Shown piece after piece: positions 23,126-34,893 of a DNA stretch of 64,000 bases; within the stretch, counting starts at the first letter, position 1, and every line of letters starts with the position of its first letter. Position numbers and translations under genes: made by a program. The notes under the pieces are model-generated. The model was not told the DNA's origin. It was given only the letters and a program-made list of their open reading frames with translations, and did no database searches. The DNA is from Acestrorhynchus altus. Taxonomy: Eukaryota; Chordata; Actinopteri; Characiformes; Acestrorhynchidae. The DNA lies in contig CM067503.1 in NCBI GenBank assembly GCA_034509495.1, positions 8,603,371 to 8,667,370 of the forward strand, written 5' to 3'.

Positions 23126-25084
23126 ATCTCTTAAACACAACCTGCCATATGTTACCTGTGTTCAAAAGAACTAATGAGAAACGTGTAGAAGGCAAAAGAG
23201 GGCAGGATTTCAAAGACAATGCTCTAACTCTGGGGGTCGATGGCCAAAGCAAGCATGAGAGAAAGAAGAAGGAAGAGAGGGAGAGAGGGAGCTCCACGAG
23301 TGCGAGCTCCATGTACCATCGTCTTCTTATTAGCAATCACTGACCTATGGGCATCAAAGCCGCTTTCCAGACTTTTATAGGAATCCAGCAGCTTGAGGGG
23401 GAATTCTATTAACCAGGAAGACCCCTGTTGTGCTGCTTTCTACACCTAAAATCAAGTGGATGGTCTCTGATTTTCAGCAGCTACATGGTCTCATTTTGGA
23501 TAATTCAAGGGGAGCTGACAGCTGCGGTTATGATATAAAAAATTATACACCTTAGTAAAGCAGCAGATTTGTACTGTGAAATATTTCCAATTCCACTTCC
23601 AAATCAAAGCTGGTAGCAACATTTCACATTTTCCCTTTCAGTAATGCTGCTTTACAGCGGTTCTGTTCTTGCATATCATGTATATCATTTGATGTGTACA
23701 GTTTGATTGAAAGTTCTGATGTGAAAGGCTGCATAGAAACACTGGATCTTTGTGGAAATGTCACATTTTGTGTAAAAAACTTTTTTAGAGGGAGCTTTTA
23801 GAGGCAGTAAACTCGTCACAGGTCTGACTCTATTCACCTAATTTCAGCTAAGGATTTTGCCCTGGTCACACCGAGTTTTTGCATTTTGCACTTCCTCGTG
23901 GACTGGGCATTGCTTTTATGTGGTATCAGTAATCAAGTGTGTAAACAATCCTACATTTTCATTCAGTAGCTTAGCATATGAAAAGTGTCAGTACTGTAGT
24001 AACAGTGGTCAAAATGAGGCGTCCTCAAAGACAGGTTTTCAGCTACGTTTGCTTTTACTTTGGAGGACGAGAGCTATAATATTTCCTATTTTTGAAAAAG
24101 CAACAGGTTGCAACAGCACTATTTGTCCCATTTGTCAGGGACATGGATTTGCATGTTAATGTTCAGCAAACCTGAAACCAATGCAAAAATTCACATGCTT
24201 GGTCTGCAAATCATATATGCAAAATCTGTCTGTTGCAGCAACTCTTGTTGAAATATATGGAATTTCACATGTAAAAATTTGTGGACAAAATCCTACAGTG
24301 ACCAAGGGCTTAATTCTGTTTTCCAAGAACATAGCATTTGACTTCAAATCAGTCCAAATTACTTTGTTTAAATACATTCCCCAGTAATTCCAGTTCTGCC
24401 TTAATTAGTCAACCAGAATCATATTTTTATTCTAAATAAATTATAGTACTTCAGTGTCTGCACACAACCAACAACTTGGGCAGTCAAGGGCAGTCACACG
24501 GCAAAGTGTTTATGAGAATAAAAAAAATAAACAGGTTTGACTGAAAAGAAGCACAATGATTAAGATAAAGATTGAGACCCTCAGGTAATATACAACAGTG
24601 ATGCAATTTTTGTTACAGTAAAACATAAAATTCAGTATTTATCAAAGGGATCCAGTCTTTGTAACTACAGTAGTGCTACTTTTAAAGTAATGTATAGGAG
24701 AAGGCAGAGTTTTGATCTGGGCTTGTATCTGATAAGCGTGTGAATTATTTACATGAGGGAATATACTCGGCAGCTGAAAAGCACTCGCTGCTCATCTTGT
24801 TCCGATTCCCCCCGCAGTTTCTCAGCGGACACAGAGCTGGCAACCATCTGAAATCTATCCTCTGCTCCTACAGATCTTCTTCTTCAGCTTTCCCTCTTCA
24901 TTTGTGTTCATAGAATTTATAATAAGAATAATAATCTCAAGAAGAAGAAGAATATCAAACATCAGTTAGCAAAAACTGTTCTTAGGAACTGAAGCAAACT
25001 GACATCTTTAAGAATGTAAAGTAAGTGTCCATACCTGCAATTGGTAAAGAGACTGTTGAGTGCTTGATCATTCATATTCTACAC

Positions 25085-25250
25085 ACAAAAAATTATGTTA
25101 CAAAATGTTCTTTGGGAGATGCCTCTGAAGAACCTCTGTGTGAGAATGAAGGTTCTGAACACTTGCAGATCCCCATTTCAAACATGGTTCTGTGTGGTTC
25201 TTCAGTGGCATTGTTCAAAGGACCATTTGTAGCACCTTTATGAGTGTATA
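25085..25250. mobile_element. AAGAACC-type MITE fragment
   Basis: CAAAATGTTCTTTGGGAGAT, TCTGAAGAACCTC, AAGGTTCTGAACAC, GTGTGGTTCTTCAGTGG and CAAAGGACCATTTGTAGCAC show the alternating GGTTCTT/AAGAACC words of this family, with inverted outer ends. It is non-coding. Confidence 0.45.
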
Positions 25251-26328
25251 TGGACCACAGTGTTACTGTTTTTGAACTTTCCATAGACTTCAAAAATAGC
25301 ATCAAACATCAAGTCACACCAAACTGACTCTGGGAAAGAACAGTGTAATAATTAAATAAACTAAAACACAACAGAAGAACTGAATATAAGTCATCGCACA
25401 GTAAAATTCACTTTGTGTTAGACATTAGTGAAATAGAATAACTGGTCTGGCATTTATTGATTTTTGGACTAAAGACTTTTCTCTTTTTGATTTTCTTTGA
25501 GTTCTTTTTTTTTTTTTCTTGGTGTTTATTACGTTTTCATCCAGCTCTCTCATGAATGACTTATTATTCATGGAACTTAGGGGTTTATTGATATTATGGT
25601 AGTGTTTCTCACTCACTGACTTACATTCAGACTCACAAAATCATTATGATTTTTTTTCTCACTAGAACAAATAAATATTAATCAAGCTCTTTTGTTACAT
25701 TAGTCAATTGCTGCTTACCCTAAGAACTGCAGGCAAACAGGAGAATACAAAAAAACTAGAATTTTCTAAAACAAAAATAAGCAATAAAATATTATGAAAA
25801 GTACAACAAAGAAGACATATTCAGGTTTTGTTTTTGGACAAGAAGATATTTTTAGAAAAAGTTGTGATTTTAAAATTTAATTGTAAAAAGCAAAAGAATT
25901 ATTCAGTTTTCTTCACCATTTTAGGTCACTGTTAAATGTAAGCAAAGTTGATTGATATTAGATTAAGGTCTTTGTACAAGATCTTATTTTTTTATTTATT
26001 TAAATTTTACTTCGGATGTCTACCACTGAATTTATTATTCAACCAACTATTTGGTAGATTTGAACACTAGAAATGCCTTTTCACAGACACTAATCTAATA
26101 AATCTGAAATTTGTGTTAAACATTTGGTAATTGTTCTGAAATTAATGATAAATTACAAAATTAGATTTTCAGACTAGTTGGACTCCAATGCCATCTCCCA
26201 ATATAACCTGAAACACCTGAAAGTATTTACAGTAACATTCAGGTTAAACTTCTCAAATGCAGTTTCCATTTTAAATATGTAATGCTGTCAGGATCTTTAC
26301 TTATCAATAAGTAACATAAGTAGGAATG

Positions 26329-26331
<3 letters not shown>

Positions 26332-26418
<87 letters not shown>
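26332..26418. repeat. (GT)n microsatellite
   Basis: About 87 bp with one GG interruption near 26379. Confidence 0.95.
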
Positions 26419-26420
<2 letters not shown>

Positions 26421-26584
26421 CAGGGGGAAGGTGGGTATTAGGAGGCCTAACAAACATGGCTTAAACGCAGCTTTGCTCCTACCCATAGACCTTTAGATTT
26501 CACACACACACACACTCCTGCAAACTGCATCCAAAAATGGATGTAACTACTTGTTCCCAGAGACAAACTATGATGGAATGTGGG

Positions 26585-26602
26585 GTGTGTGTGTGTGTGT
26601 GT

Positions 26603-26660
<58 letters not shown>
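26585..26660. repeat. (GT)n microsatellite downstream of a donor
   Basis: About 76 bp with one interruption. On the gene strand it is (CA)n and starts about 70 bases after the donor of exon 26731-26946. Confidence 0.95.
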
Positions 26661-26663
<3 letters not shown>

Positions 26664-26730
26664 GTTAGAAGTGGAGGCAGGGTGAGTCTCTGTCACTGCG
26701 TTTTGAGTCTAATCAAGACTGAAGCTTCAC

Positions 26731-26946
26731 CTCTTGCGTTGGCAGGGGCTTCCAGCTCCGTTTGTTGTTGGTGAGCGGCGAGGGTGCTATCCTGCCTGTC
26801 ACCTCCTATTTCTCTCCCCTCCTCCTTCCTCTGCCCACCATGGCTCTCCTCGTCTTCCTCCTCTCCACTCAGGAACCCAGGATTTACAATGCCCTTCATC
26901 ATTCTCTTCTCCTTCTCCTCCTCCTCCTCCTCCCTTTCTCCTTCTG
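26731..26946 (-). CDS. ofcc1: ofcc1 (opo) exon carrying the NPxF motif and DSTLAAHQQ
   Basis: This 216 nt exon has two bases, 71 codons and one base; phases are 1 and 1. It opens with a run of Glu (REEEEEEKEK), then GIVNPGFLSGEEEDEE, then DRQDSTLAAHQQQ and ends LEAPANAR plus G. NPGF is an NPxF motif. This class of motif binds PTB domains, such as that of Numb, and clathrin adaptors, which fits the reported role of medaka Opo in Numb-linked integrin endocytosis. DSTLAAHQQ is a stretch that I recall from human OFCC1 at the same place. The acceptor is CCTATGCCAG|CAGAAG, a tandem CAGCAG, so 26946 or 26943 may be used (one Ala/Glu choice). The donor is AAGAG|GTGAAG. Its length, a multiple of three, allows in-frame skipping that would remove the motif. 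Confidence 0.88.
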
Positions 26947-26954
26947 CTGGCATA

Positions 26955-26984
26955 GGAGAGAGAGAAATCAAGAGAGAGAGAGAG

Positions 26985-27032
<48 letters not shown>
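26955..27032. repeat. (GA)n microsatellite upstream of an acceptor
   Basis: About 78 bp with a few interruptions. On the gene strand it is (CT)n ending about 8 bases before the acceptor of exon 26731-26946, so it supplies the pyrimidine tract. Confidence 0.95.
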
Positions 27033-27035
<3 letters not shown>

Positions 27036-27245
27036 CAGGGAGGTGCATTTCTCCCAAAGTACATTTAATGATAGCAGAAATTTCCTTCTAGTGATTCTTC
27101 CCCAGATGAAACACTCAAGAGTAGCCTCCTAGAATGTCAGTGGAGCCCAGTGAGGTTCACATTAAACCCAAATCATGATGGAGAGGAGCTTGTGGATTGG
27201 AAAAGAGCAGAAGAAGGTGAAGGGGAAAATGAACAGGATAAAAAA

Positions 27246-27316
27246 GAAGAAGAAGAAGAAGAAGAAGAAGAAGAAGAAGAAGAAGAAGAAGAAGAAGAAG
27301 AAGAAGAAGAAGAAGA
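27246..27316. repeat. (GAA)n trinucleotide repeat, intronic
   Basis: About 23 GAA units on the plus strand, TTC on the gene strand. It lies inside an intron, so the poly-Glu and poly-Ser frames it produces are not coding. Confidence 0.95.
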
Positions 27317-27451
27317 AAAAGAAATGATTAAAATAATTACAAATTGCGCCCTGACAAGCAAGAGCAAAATTTAGCCCAGAGCCATTTGTCTGTAATTAGT
27401 TAATTAATCCTTACACAAATTATGAGCAATAACTCATCATACGGAGCTCAC

Positions 27452-27518
27452 CCATCAGAAATTCAGCCGACTTAGATTTCTTCTGCTTAGGTTGCTTCAG
27501 AGCCTTCTGCTCCAACTT
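27452..27518 (-). CDS. ofcc1: ofcc1 (opo) exon, Lys-rich KSKSAEFLM
   Basis: This 67 nt exon has 22 codons in phase 0, KLEQKALKQPKQ then KKSKSAEFLM, plus one base of the next codon. The acceptor is AATTTCCCTCCAG|AAGTTGG and the donor is CTGATGG|GTGAGC. The peptide is nearly identical to the start of human OFCC1 as I recall it (QKALKQ.KQKKSKSAEFLM). It is the strongest single piece of evidence for the gene. It is strongly basic, with a KxxKxKKSKS cluster that could act as a nuclear or membrane-surface signal (inference). Confidence 0.92.
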
Positions 27519-28349
27519 CTGGAGGGAAATTGTTAAATGAATAAATTAGTTGCAGAATGAAGATCATCATTTATGATCCACTTATTCTTGCCAGTATTTT
27601 TAAATATGGGACGACACTGAAATGTCATTTAATTTACATCGCTGCTAAAGGGGTCAAGCACTAATTGAACAACAGGGGTGGAAAAAATTTAATCATAAAT
27701 AGATAAGAAAAGTTGACATGAATGCCTAATGAAGGTCACATTAAAATACTACTTCGCTCTGCAACTACAGCCCCTACCCCCCTCCCACACAAACCCCACC
27801 TCCACCACAAACCCCCCCCCAACAACCCGCCACCTCAAACCAAAAGGAACAACATTTTCTCTTGGAAATTGTGTGCACTTTCATATGCACTACATGAGCC
27901 GCGCATATATGAATATGCAAATCAACACAAACACACTGCACACAGCATGAAGACCCAGCTCTCACACACAGACACATACACACAAAACACACACTGCGAG
28001 AAAAGAATGAAACGAGGCTGAGAGACTTCCAACTAAATTAAAAATACCTAAATGAGAGCGTCTGAATCAGCTCCTGTTTATTGAAACTTGAACTCGCAAA
28101 GGGAGGATTTGAAAAGACGGGAGTAAAAGAAGAGGTTGTGTGATTTCAGGGCAAAACCCACAGTGCGTTTTCTCTTATACTGCTCTTAAAGAAAATAATG
28201 CTGAAACAATTAAACCGTCCCCTACTGCTTGAAAGAAGGGAAGTGATGGAGCTATTGGTTAAGTCCAGTGTGCATCCCCAAGCATAATATACGAATCCAC
28301 ACATTATTCTGACACCACATCACTGCATATGGAGATATTCCATGACAAA

Positions 28350-29460
28350 CAATGGGGCACATCTGTGATCTGATGGATTTGTGATTGGATGCATCTGTGA
28401 TTGAATCTAATGTTAGTGCATTTTGTATGTATTAAATGGAAAGTTAGAGGCTATACATTATTATGAAATGACAAGCATATGACAAATAACCAGCCATTTA
28501 AAACATGACAAATTCAGACCTATACTTTTGCAAACTTTTATGTAATGCATAAATGTATCCTGTAATGCATATGTAACCTCTTTTTGTTTCATGAAAAATA
28601 AAGGGATTTGTTCATATACTGTACATCTGGGATTGGACAAATCAGTGAATGGAGATTAAGTTTGAGCTAAGGTTTTCAAATTTAAATTCTACAAAATGGA
28701 ATCTTAGACAAATCTGTGAGTTACGTATAAAAGTTTCAATGTAAAAAGGAAAGACGGGGGCCTACACTTTTCCTATTATTACAAATTAAAATAAGGAACT
28801 GCACTATATTTAGTGAACAATAATAGAATGCATTTGTGCTTGAATACAAAGTTATCAAACTTTCAGAAAAGTTAGGGCCTATACATTCACCTACTATTAT
28901 TAAATGATATTGAACAAAAAAGTATTTAAAAAATGTATATTTCACTAATCTGTGATGTACTCAAACTTTCAGGGTAAAAAATGCAGTTATATATTTGACC
29001 TATATACTGTATTTAGTCTGCAAAGACGAGACTGTAAATCTGTATACATTTCATAAAAAAATTATGGGATGCATCTGTGATTAGACACCTGTGATCAGAC
29101 ACATCTTTGATTGGATGCATCTATATATGACATTAAAGTTACCGTTATAACATAAAAAGAAGAATCTTCATATACTATAATTTAAAAACAGTCAATCTTT
29201 AAAATTTGTTTTTATTTCATGAGAAATTACAAAATACAAAAATGTGATTGGACACATCTTTGAATTAATCTATTACTGAAGCTAAAGTTATCAATGTATA
29301 AAATGGAAAGTTGGGGTCTAAACAAATACAGTTTCTATTACAAAATGAAAAGAGGTATCTCCAAAAGCCCTTTATATTTAATGAAAAATAATGGAGCACA
29401 TTTAATCTGATCTGATGTGTTTGTAATTGAAGCTTTCAATGTTCAAAATGCAGAATTTTA
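28350..29460. repeat. Diverged tandem array, unit about 116-125 bp
   Basis: The word ATCTGTGATT or a variant occurs at 28393, 28712, 28832 (ATTTGTGCTT), 28948, 29073 and near 29256. A second landmark, GGGCCTATACATT or a variant, occurs at 28449, 28515, 28759, 28875, 28997 and 29316. Successive spacings in the middle of the array are 120, 116 and 125 for the first word and 116 and 122 for the second. Copies are so diverged that it looks like unique AT-rich DNA at first sight. Confidence 0.6.
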
Positions 29461-30559
29461 ATAACTTCAATTTTCCACAATGACTAGAATGTAATGAATG
29501 AACTTTTTGGTAAAGTAACACTCCCAAGATGACAAAATCACAAAACATGCAATGCATTTACATGTTGAAAAAAAATAATGAACTCAAAAATTACAACAAA
29601 TAAAAGCTATATTCAACTACATCAAATCATGTGCTGTTTTTCTGAAAATGCAAGTCACTGAATTATACGAATGACAATCCGTCAAATGATGCACATCTCT
29701 GCTGCATTGTATGTTTAACTGAAACCCTAGACTGCACAGATCAGAATGATAAAACAGGCAGTGTAGGAGGCAGGCTGCTTGCGTGTACACAATATAAAAC
29801 ATGATTTTAAAAATGAAGAATCAGGCTGTGTAAGAGGAGGATGTTTTTCATTCTAGATGACAGAGCAATTAAAGTGGGGAGAGGACACATTCCAATCTGG
29901 AGAGAGGAGTTTAGCGAATCTGTTTTTACATCCAACAAGCCCTAAAGCCAGACATTCATTTGCACCACTGAGATTAATGCTTATCTAATTGTAACTTATT
30001 TAAAAACCATTTTCGGTTTTTTTCTTCTTCTTCTTGTTCTTCTTCTTCTTCTCCCAACTGCCTTCAAATCAATTTCTCCAACAGGAAGCCTCACAATGCT
30101 GACCAGAAAAAAAAAGAAAAAAAAAAAAATCAAGTGTGTCAATTAAGTTTTTCATTTCCTTTCTTTCGAGGTGCTGTGTGACACTGTTTTAAATGCGCTT
30201 CCTATCTGCTGCATATTCCGCATATTTCTAAAAAGAAACACAGGACAGATAATTGGACCACCACTTGAGAAATAAGCAAAAGGTGATTTAACTGAAATCT
30301 ATTATTTCTGCATTCAGGAGTAATGAAAAAGTTTTCCATGATAAATAAAAGCTATTTTATATCATGTACTTTTAATGCTACCTGTTTTAATACCTTCCAT
30401 ATTTGACCAGTTTTCTGTTTCTTAATGAAACGCAGTAAATTCACAACAGTAATCTTAAAACGTATATAAAATAAAGGTGCTACACAAAGTTCCAAACTAA
30501 CAAATCAATTCAAAAGTGATGCCATTGAACAAGTCCTTCTGTTTCCATCAAAAACTATT

Positions 30560-30665
30560 TTGTGGAAAAAAAGATGTGTGTGAAGAACCTGTGTGAAGAA
30601 CCTGTGTGAAGAACCTGTCAGTTGTTCAAGGTTCTTCACATCTCTTTTCAACACAAATAACCCAC
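30560..30665. repeat. AAGAACCTGTGTG triplication in an AAGAACC MITE
   Basis: GTGTGAAGAACCT is repeated three times with a period of 15 bp (30576-30620). It is followed by CAAGGTTCTTCACA, the inverted word. A slipped stem of the AAGAACC MITE family would give this. Confidence 0.5.
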
Positions 30666-30733
30666 TGTAGCATATTTATTTTAAGAGTGACCCACATGGG
30701 CCAACTAACTTTTTAATATTAGTCAATTATTCC

Positions 30734-30735
<2 letters not shown>

Positions 30736-30779
<44 letters not shown>
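30736..30779. repeat. (CA)n microsatellite
   Basis: About 22 CA units. Confidence 0.95.
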
Positions 30780-30780
<1 letters not shown>

Positions 30781-32956
30781 AGACATTGATGGGGCTGGTC
30801 TCTGTTACACTGATGTAATTAATCTTAAATTAGCTCAAAGTGGGCGGATAGCTTGCCTTTAGTTCTCAAATCACTGTTTTTGCCCTTGAGACTCAAGCAC
30901 TTTTAAGAGAGTGACACAAACATAGCAGCAGTCATCATCTTTAATTATGACAGAAAATTCTTCATCATAGGCCACAAAATTGGTAACATGGATTCTAGTG
31001 CAATAACAAACCTACTTACAGTCAGTGACGAGCTCTGCTGTATAAAGTTTGTTGCTGAGGGATTGTAGATGGTCAAAAGATGAAGTTTTATTTCATGATT
31101 ACTGGCGTTATCATGCAATGCACACAAATATATGCAATGTGTTATTAAACAAGTTTCATCACAAGGGTAAAATGAATGTACTAGTGCATCCACAACAACT
31201 TGAATATTGTGAAAAGGTTTATTCACATTTGATATTAATCGCATGTAAAGCGTCATTATTCAAGCTGCTTTTAATTAATTTGTGTAGATCAGTATTGCTT
31301 GTTGCCCATGAATTAAAAATCTTTAATAATTAAAATATCAACTCTGGAAAATGTACTAATCAGACAGTATCAACATTGAAACAAAAAAAATGATTGAAAT
31401 GTCACTTTAAATGCAATGAATGTAAAATATAACAGTTACAATTTGGAGATGCACTATTATATACCATAATGGAAGCATTTGTTGAGCAAACTATTATATT
31501 TTTATGTGTCATCTTGCCAAAATCTCTATTTTCACTTTTGGTTCACTGTCTGTGAATAAATATTCTTAGTTACTCCAAAACTGAAAAATGTAAACATCCT
31601 TTTAAATACACGTGAATGTGCATAATGTCCAAATATGTGCTTTGTAGTAAATATAAAAATCTGCTATTACAGCTGAAGTTGGTTCTGAACTCTGAACATT
31701 CAAAATGTTGAGCTGACCTTTCCACAAGGACTAATGAATTCATTTTTTCGAGTTTTCATATGTAAGACTCACGCAAAGCCCCTCTTATAATCTCCATCCA
31801 ACAGATTGCAAAATGCTGCATATAAGAACACAGGGGCAACAAATTAACTGAAAGTAATAAAAATCTAAATTCTAAAGCAATATTGTAATAGAAAATAGAA
31901 ATTGCAAAACAGAAGCATAGCTACAGATGTATGACGGCCACCATATAGGTGCTTACGGTCATTCTTGCTGTGGAATCTAATTTCGAGAACTGCACATAAT
32001 CTTTTTTCTGACTGCGTGAATAAGCGTCTTCTCCTCTAAGCGGAAGTTGCCTCTGAGGTATGGTACTTGTCAAAACAGAAAGCACTTAAATACAAAGCGC
32101 ACAGCTGGTTGATATCTGAATAAGTAAACTGGGCTATGACAAAAAAGGTAACGATCATTATTCAAGTGTTCAGGCTTGCTGCCAAACCACTGTTTGAAAA
32201 AAAGAGGGGAGAAAAAAAAAAACTGCTGCGCCACTGTAGAGATGCTATAAATATCATAAGCCTTTAAAAACACAGTGGCCCAGATCCTTCTTGACGCGCC
32301 ATTCCAATGCAGATCAAATACATTAAAATTCTAGTGTTGGGCTAGGATCTTGTGCCAAGCAAATGCTAACTACAGCGCTACAACGGGCCTTGAACGAAAA
32401 AAGGGGGAGGGGGGGTATGAAAAAAAGACTTTCAGCTTTCAGATTCAGCTGACATCCGGAGGCGTCCAGTTTGTAGATTTAAAAGCAAAAAACCTGGCCT
32501 TTCTTCCAGTGAGAAGAAATGTGAAGCTGCTGGTCCATATCCAGGCCAGAGAGGAGAGGGATTATTGTATATTAATATATTTATTTATATGCATTTATAT
32601 ATGCATATAAAAAAATCTCCGACGGGTGACAAGTGAAATGTATGAAGTTTTTAAAAGAATGTGATTGTTGTCAAAAGGAATTGGGTACAGCTACAGCTTG
32701 TTCAGTTCGGGTTCTAGTCAAAGAGGTGGTGGTGCCTGGATTGGGTGGGGGTGGGGGGGCAGACAGGGCGCAGGGCTGGTGGGCATAGACCAGCTCCACA
32801 GTGAATTTTGCATACTGTACGGATCAGCGCCCAGTTCAGACGAGTCACATTGAATCTGCCATCAACCAATTGTGCTTCATGAAACCGTCAACTCTCATTT
32901 ACGTCTGACTGTTTTCCTCAGCCTGGCTGCAGTAAACAAACCCTGCTCTGAGCTTG

Positions 32957-32999
<43 letters not shown>
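32957..32999. repeat. (CT)n microsatellite
   Basis: About 43 bp of CT with one TTT interruption. Confidence 0.9.
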
Positions 33000-33269
33000 C
33001 CTCATATCCCCTGCTCTTACAATGCACAGACTGCGTGTGTCCTCTGCGCAAGAACAGTGTATATTATTGGGACATGTGTTCATAAAGAAAAACACGAATG
33101 TAAATGTTCACAGGAGTCTAAGGGGTGTATGTGTCGCACGGCTACAACATCTTTTAAAAAGAGTCAGATTTGTTACGTCTCTGTGTGAAAGGGAACTTAA
33201 TTACTTAATTAATGTTGGTAATGCTCATAAAGATTATGCAGCTGAATACTTGGATTAGGACATGGCATA

Positions 33270-33480
33270 AACATAACATAACATAACATAACATGGGTTG
33301 CACACATGTCCTCTGCATTTAGTCCATCCACACACAGTGATACACACATACACGCTAGTGAATTCACACACTAGGGGGCAGTGAGCACATGTGCCCGGAG
33401 TGGTGGGCAGGGCCATCTAAGGTGCTTGGGGAGCAACTGGGGAGCTAAGTGCCTTCACTACACTTCACAGAAGGTGAGAT
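33270..33480. mobile_element. Interspersed repeat with (ACATA)n head
   Basis: Five ACATA units lead into TGTCCTCTGCATTTAGTCCA, CACACACTAGGGGGCAGTGA, TGTGCCCGGAGTGGTGGGCA and GGGGAGCAACTGGGG. I know this word order from a repeat that is abundant in many teleost genomes, but I cannot assign its class safely. It is non-coding. Confidence 0.55.
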
Positions 33481-33616
33481 CCAGTCTACATATGCACAGA
33501 GTGCAGTTATGTAGGGCCTAAAATAGAACAATTTCCTACAATTGGTTTGAGTTTTAAAAACATAAAGACCTAAAATAACTTTATTAATGTATTGGTAACG
33601 ATCAGCAGGTTAATTT

Positions 33617-33618
<2 letters not shown>

Positions 33619-33647
<29 letters not shown>

Positions 33648-33674
33648 TATATATATATACATACATACATACAT

Positions 33675-33719
<45 letters not shown>

Positions 33720-33720
33720 C

Positions 33721-33782
<62 letters not shown>
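33619..33782. repeat. Compound (GACA)n-(TA)n-(CATA)n-(GATA)n microsatellite
   Basis: About 6 GACA units, then TA units, then about 5 CATA units, then about 28 GATA units with one GCTA interruption near 33719. All share the tetranucleotide rhythm. Confidence 0.95.
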
Positions 33783-33784
<2 letters not shown>

Positions 33785-34149
33785 GTGCAGTGCTATTTCT
33801 GTGATATTTATAAGATAAACATTTAAATTGAGGTGTGTCCTTTAATTTAGCAACCAAAAGTATAGACCTGCATGTTCCTTAATTCTATCATAGTTCTATA
33901 TAGTAAGTTATAGTTTATATGACACATTTTTACTGCCTGAAACTTTGGGTTAACATCAATCTGAAGCTGTGTAAAACTATATCTATTGTATACTCTTCTG
34001 TTCTAATCTTTTGACTCCACATTTTATTGTTGTAAAACTGCAACACTGATGAAAGAGTTGGCTTTCTTTGTGCAGAAAACAAATGCTTACTGTGGTTCTT
34101 TTTTTTTTTTTCCAACATATTTTTAGAACATGCATTTTCACAAATCAGC

Positions 34150-34330
34150 CCAAGTAATTGCTATGAAGCTAATAGCTTTATGTTGAACAACAACAGCGTC
34201 AGTTGGCGAAGACAAGAAAACATAATTAGTATTCAGGCTTAATTAATCTACACTGGCCCCTTTAAGTGAATTAGTCAATTATTTATGCATGTGTGCCCCT
34301 TTGATGCTAACAGATTAAGGAGGCAAAAAC
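34150..34330. promoter_or_regulatory. Enhancer-like non-coding island (candidate)
   Basis: AAGTAATTGCTATGAAGC, GCTAATAGC, CATAATTAGTATTCAGGC, GCTTAATTAATCTACACTGG and CCTTTGATGCTAACAG put four homeodomain cores in about 180 bp of non-repetitive sequence. It lies about 560 bp from exon 34894-34945 on its 3' side. Inference only. Confidence 0.25.
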
Positions 34331-34893
34331 AGAATCTTGAAAAAAAGAGAACTTTTTTTAATGCTTTAAACAAAACGCCACTATGAACTGCATTAAAAAT
34401 AAAAATAATGCATAAAGAAATGCATGTTCTGCTTGCATAAGCCAAACATGTTTGATATGATCCTTGTTATCAGGAGCAGCCACCAAGTTCAAATTAAGAG
34501 CGCTCACAAACACAAGCAGAAAATAGCCCCTCTTTCTCTCTCTTTTTCTCTCTCTTTCTCTCTGTACAGACAGGGCAGCAGACATAGGGGTGCAATCAGA
34601 CACATAAATATTATGTTCCTTTGTGTTTAAATCCAAGAAGTGAAAATCTAACCCAGGCCAAGTGGGGGCCATTGCTGAACCCTGGGAAAATGCAGGGATG
34701 TTGAACAGGCTTTTTGTTCATCTGCTGAAGAACGCAGCTTTGCTCTGCCGAGGCCTCTCGTCCACTCTGCTCCCTGCTGACCTCTCACAGGCCACCATAG
34801 TAAACGCTAAATGTCAATGGTCAGCCTGCCTGGCTACCTTAATAGAAAACTGTGAGGCAGACATCTGACCCCAGCATAGAAAAGGATACTTAC

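Larger units (their letters stand above)
22831..26730 (-). other. ofcc1 intron, 3.9 kb
   Basis: The 22860-23340 part is GC-richer and may hold regulatory sequence. 23400-25020 shows no repeat or exon that I can support. 25085-25250 is a MITE fragment. 25270-26330 is AT-rich with T runs. Two long (GT)n stretches lie close to the 26731 donor. Confidence 0.6.
26947..27451 (-). other. ofcc1 intron, 505 bp, half microsatellite
   Basis: On the gene strand it runs from the donor ATGG|GTGAGC through a (TTC)n array to a (CT)n tract that leads to the acceptor. Both arrays are listed separately. Nothing else is seen. Confidence 0.85.
27519..34893 (-). other. ofcc1 intron, 7.4 kb
   Basis: Contains a C-rich stretch at 27768-27840, the diverged ~120 bp array at 28350-29460, CA, CT and GATA-type microsatellites, an interspersed repeat at 33270-33480 and an enhancer-like stretch at 34150-34330. 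29820-30020 also has ATTA-rich mixed sequence. 30940-32600 shows only AT-rich DNA and short runs (A-runs near 31381 and 32212). Confidence 0.6.

Noticed and set aside
27150..27374. Open frame with a poly-Glu run (and poly-Ser on the other strand)
   Set aside because: It is a translated (GAA)n microsatellite lying wholly inside the intron between exons 26731-26946 and 27452-27518.
32872..33258. 128-codon plus-strand frame
   Set aside because: A large part is translated (CT)n (SLSLSLS); no start or splice context.
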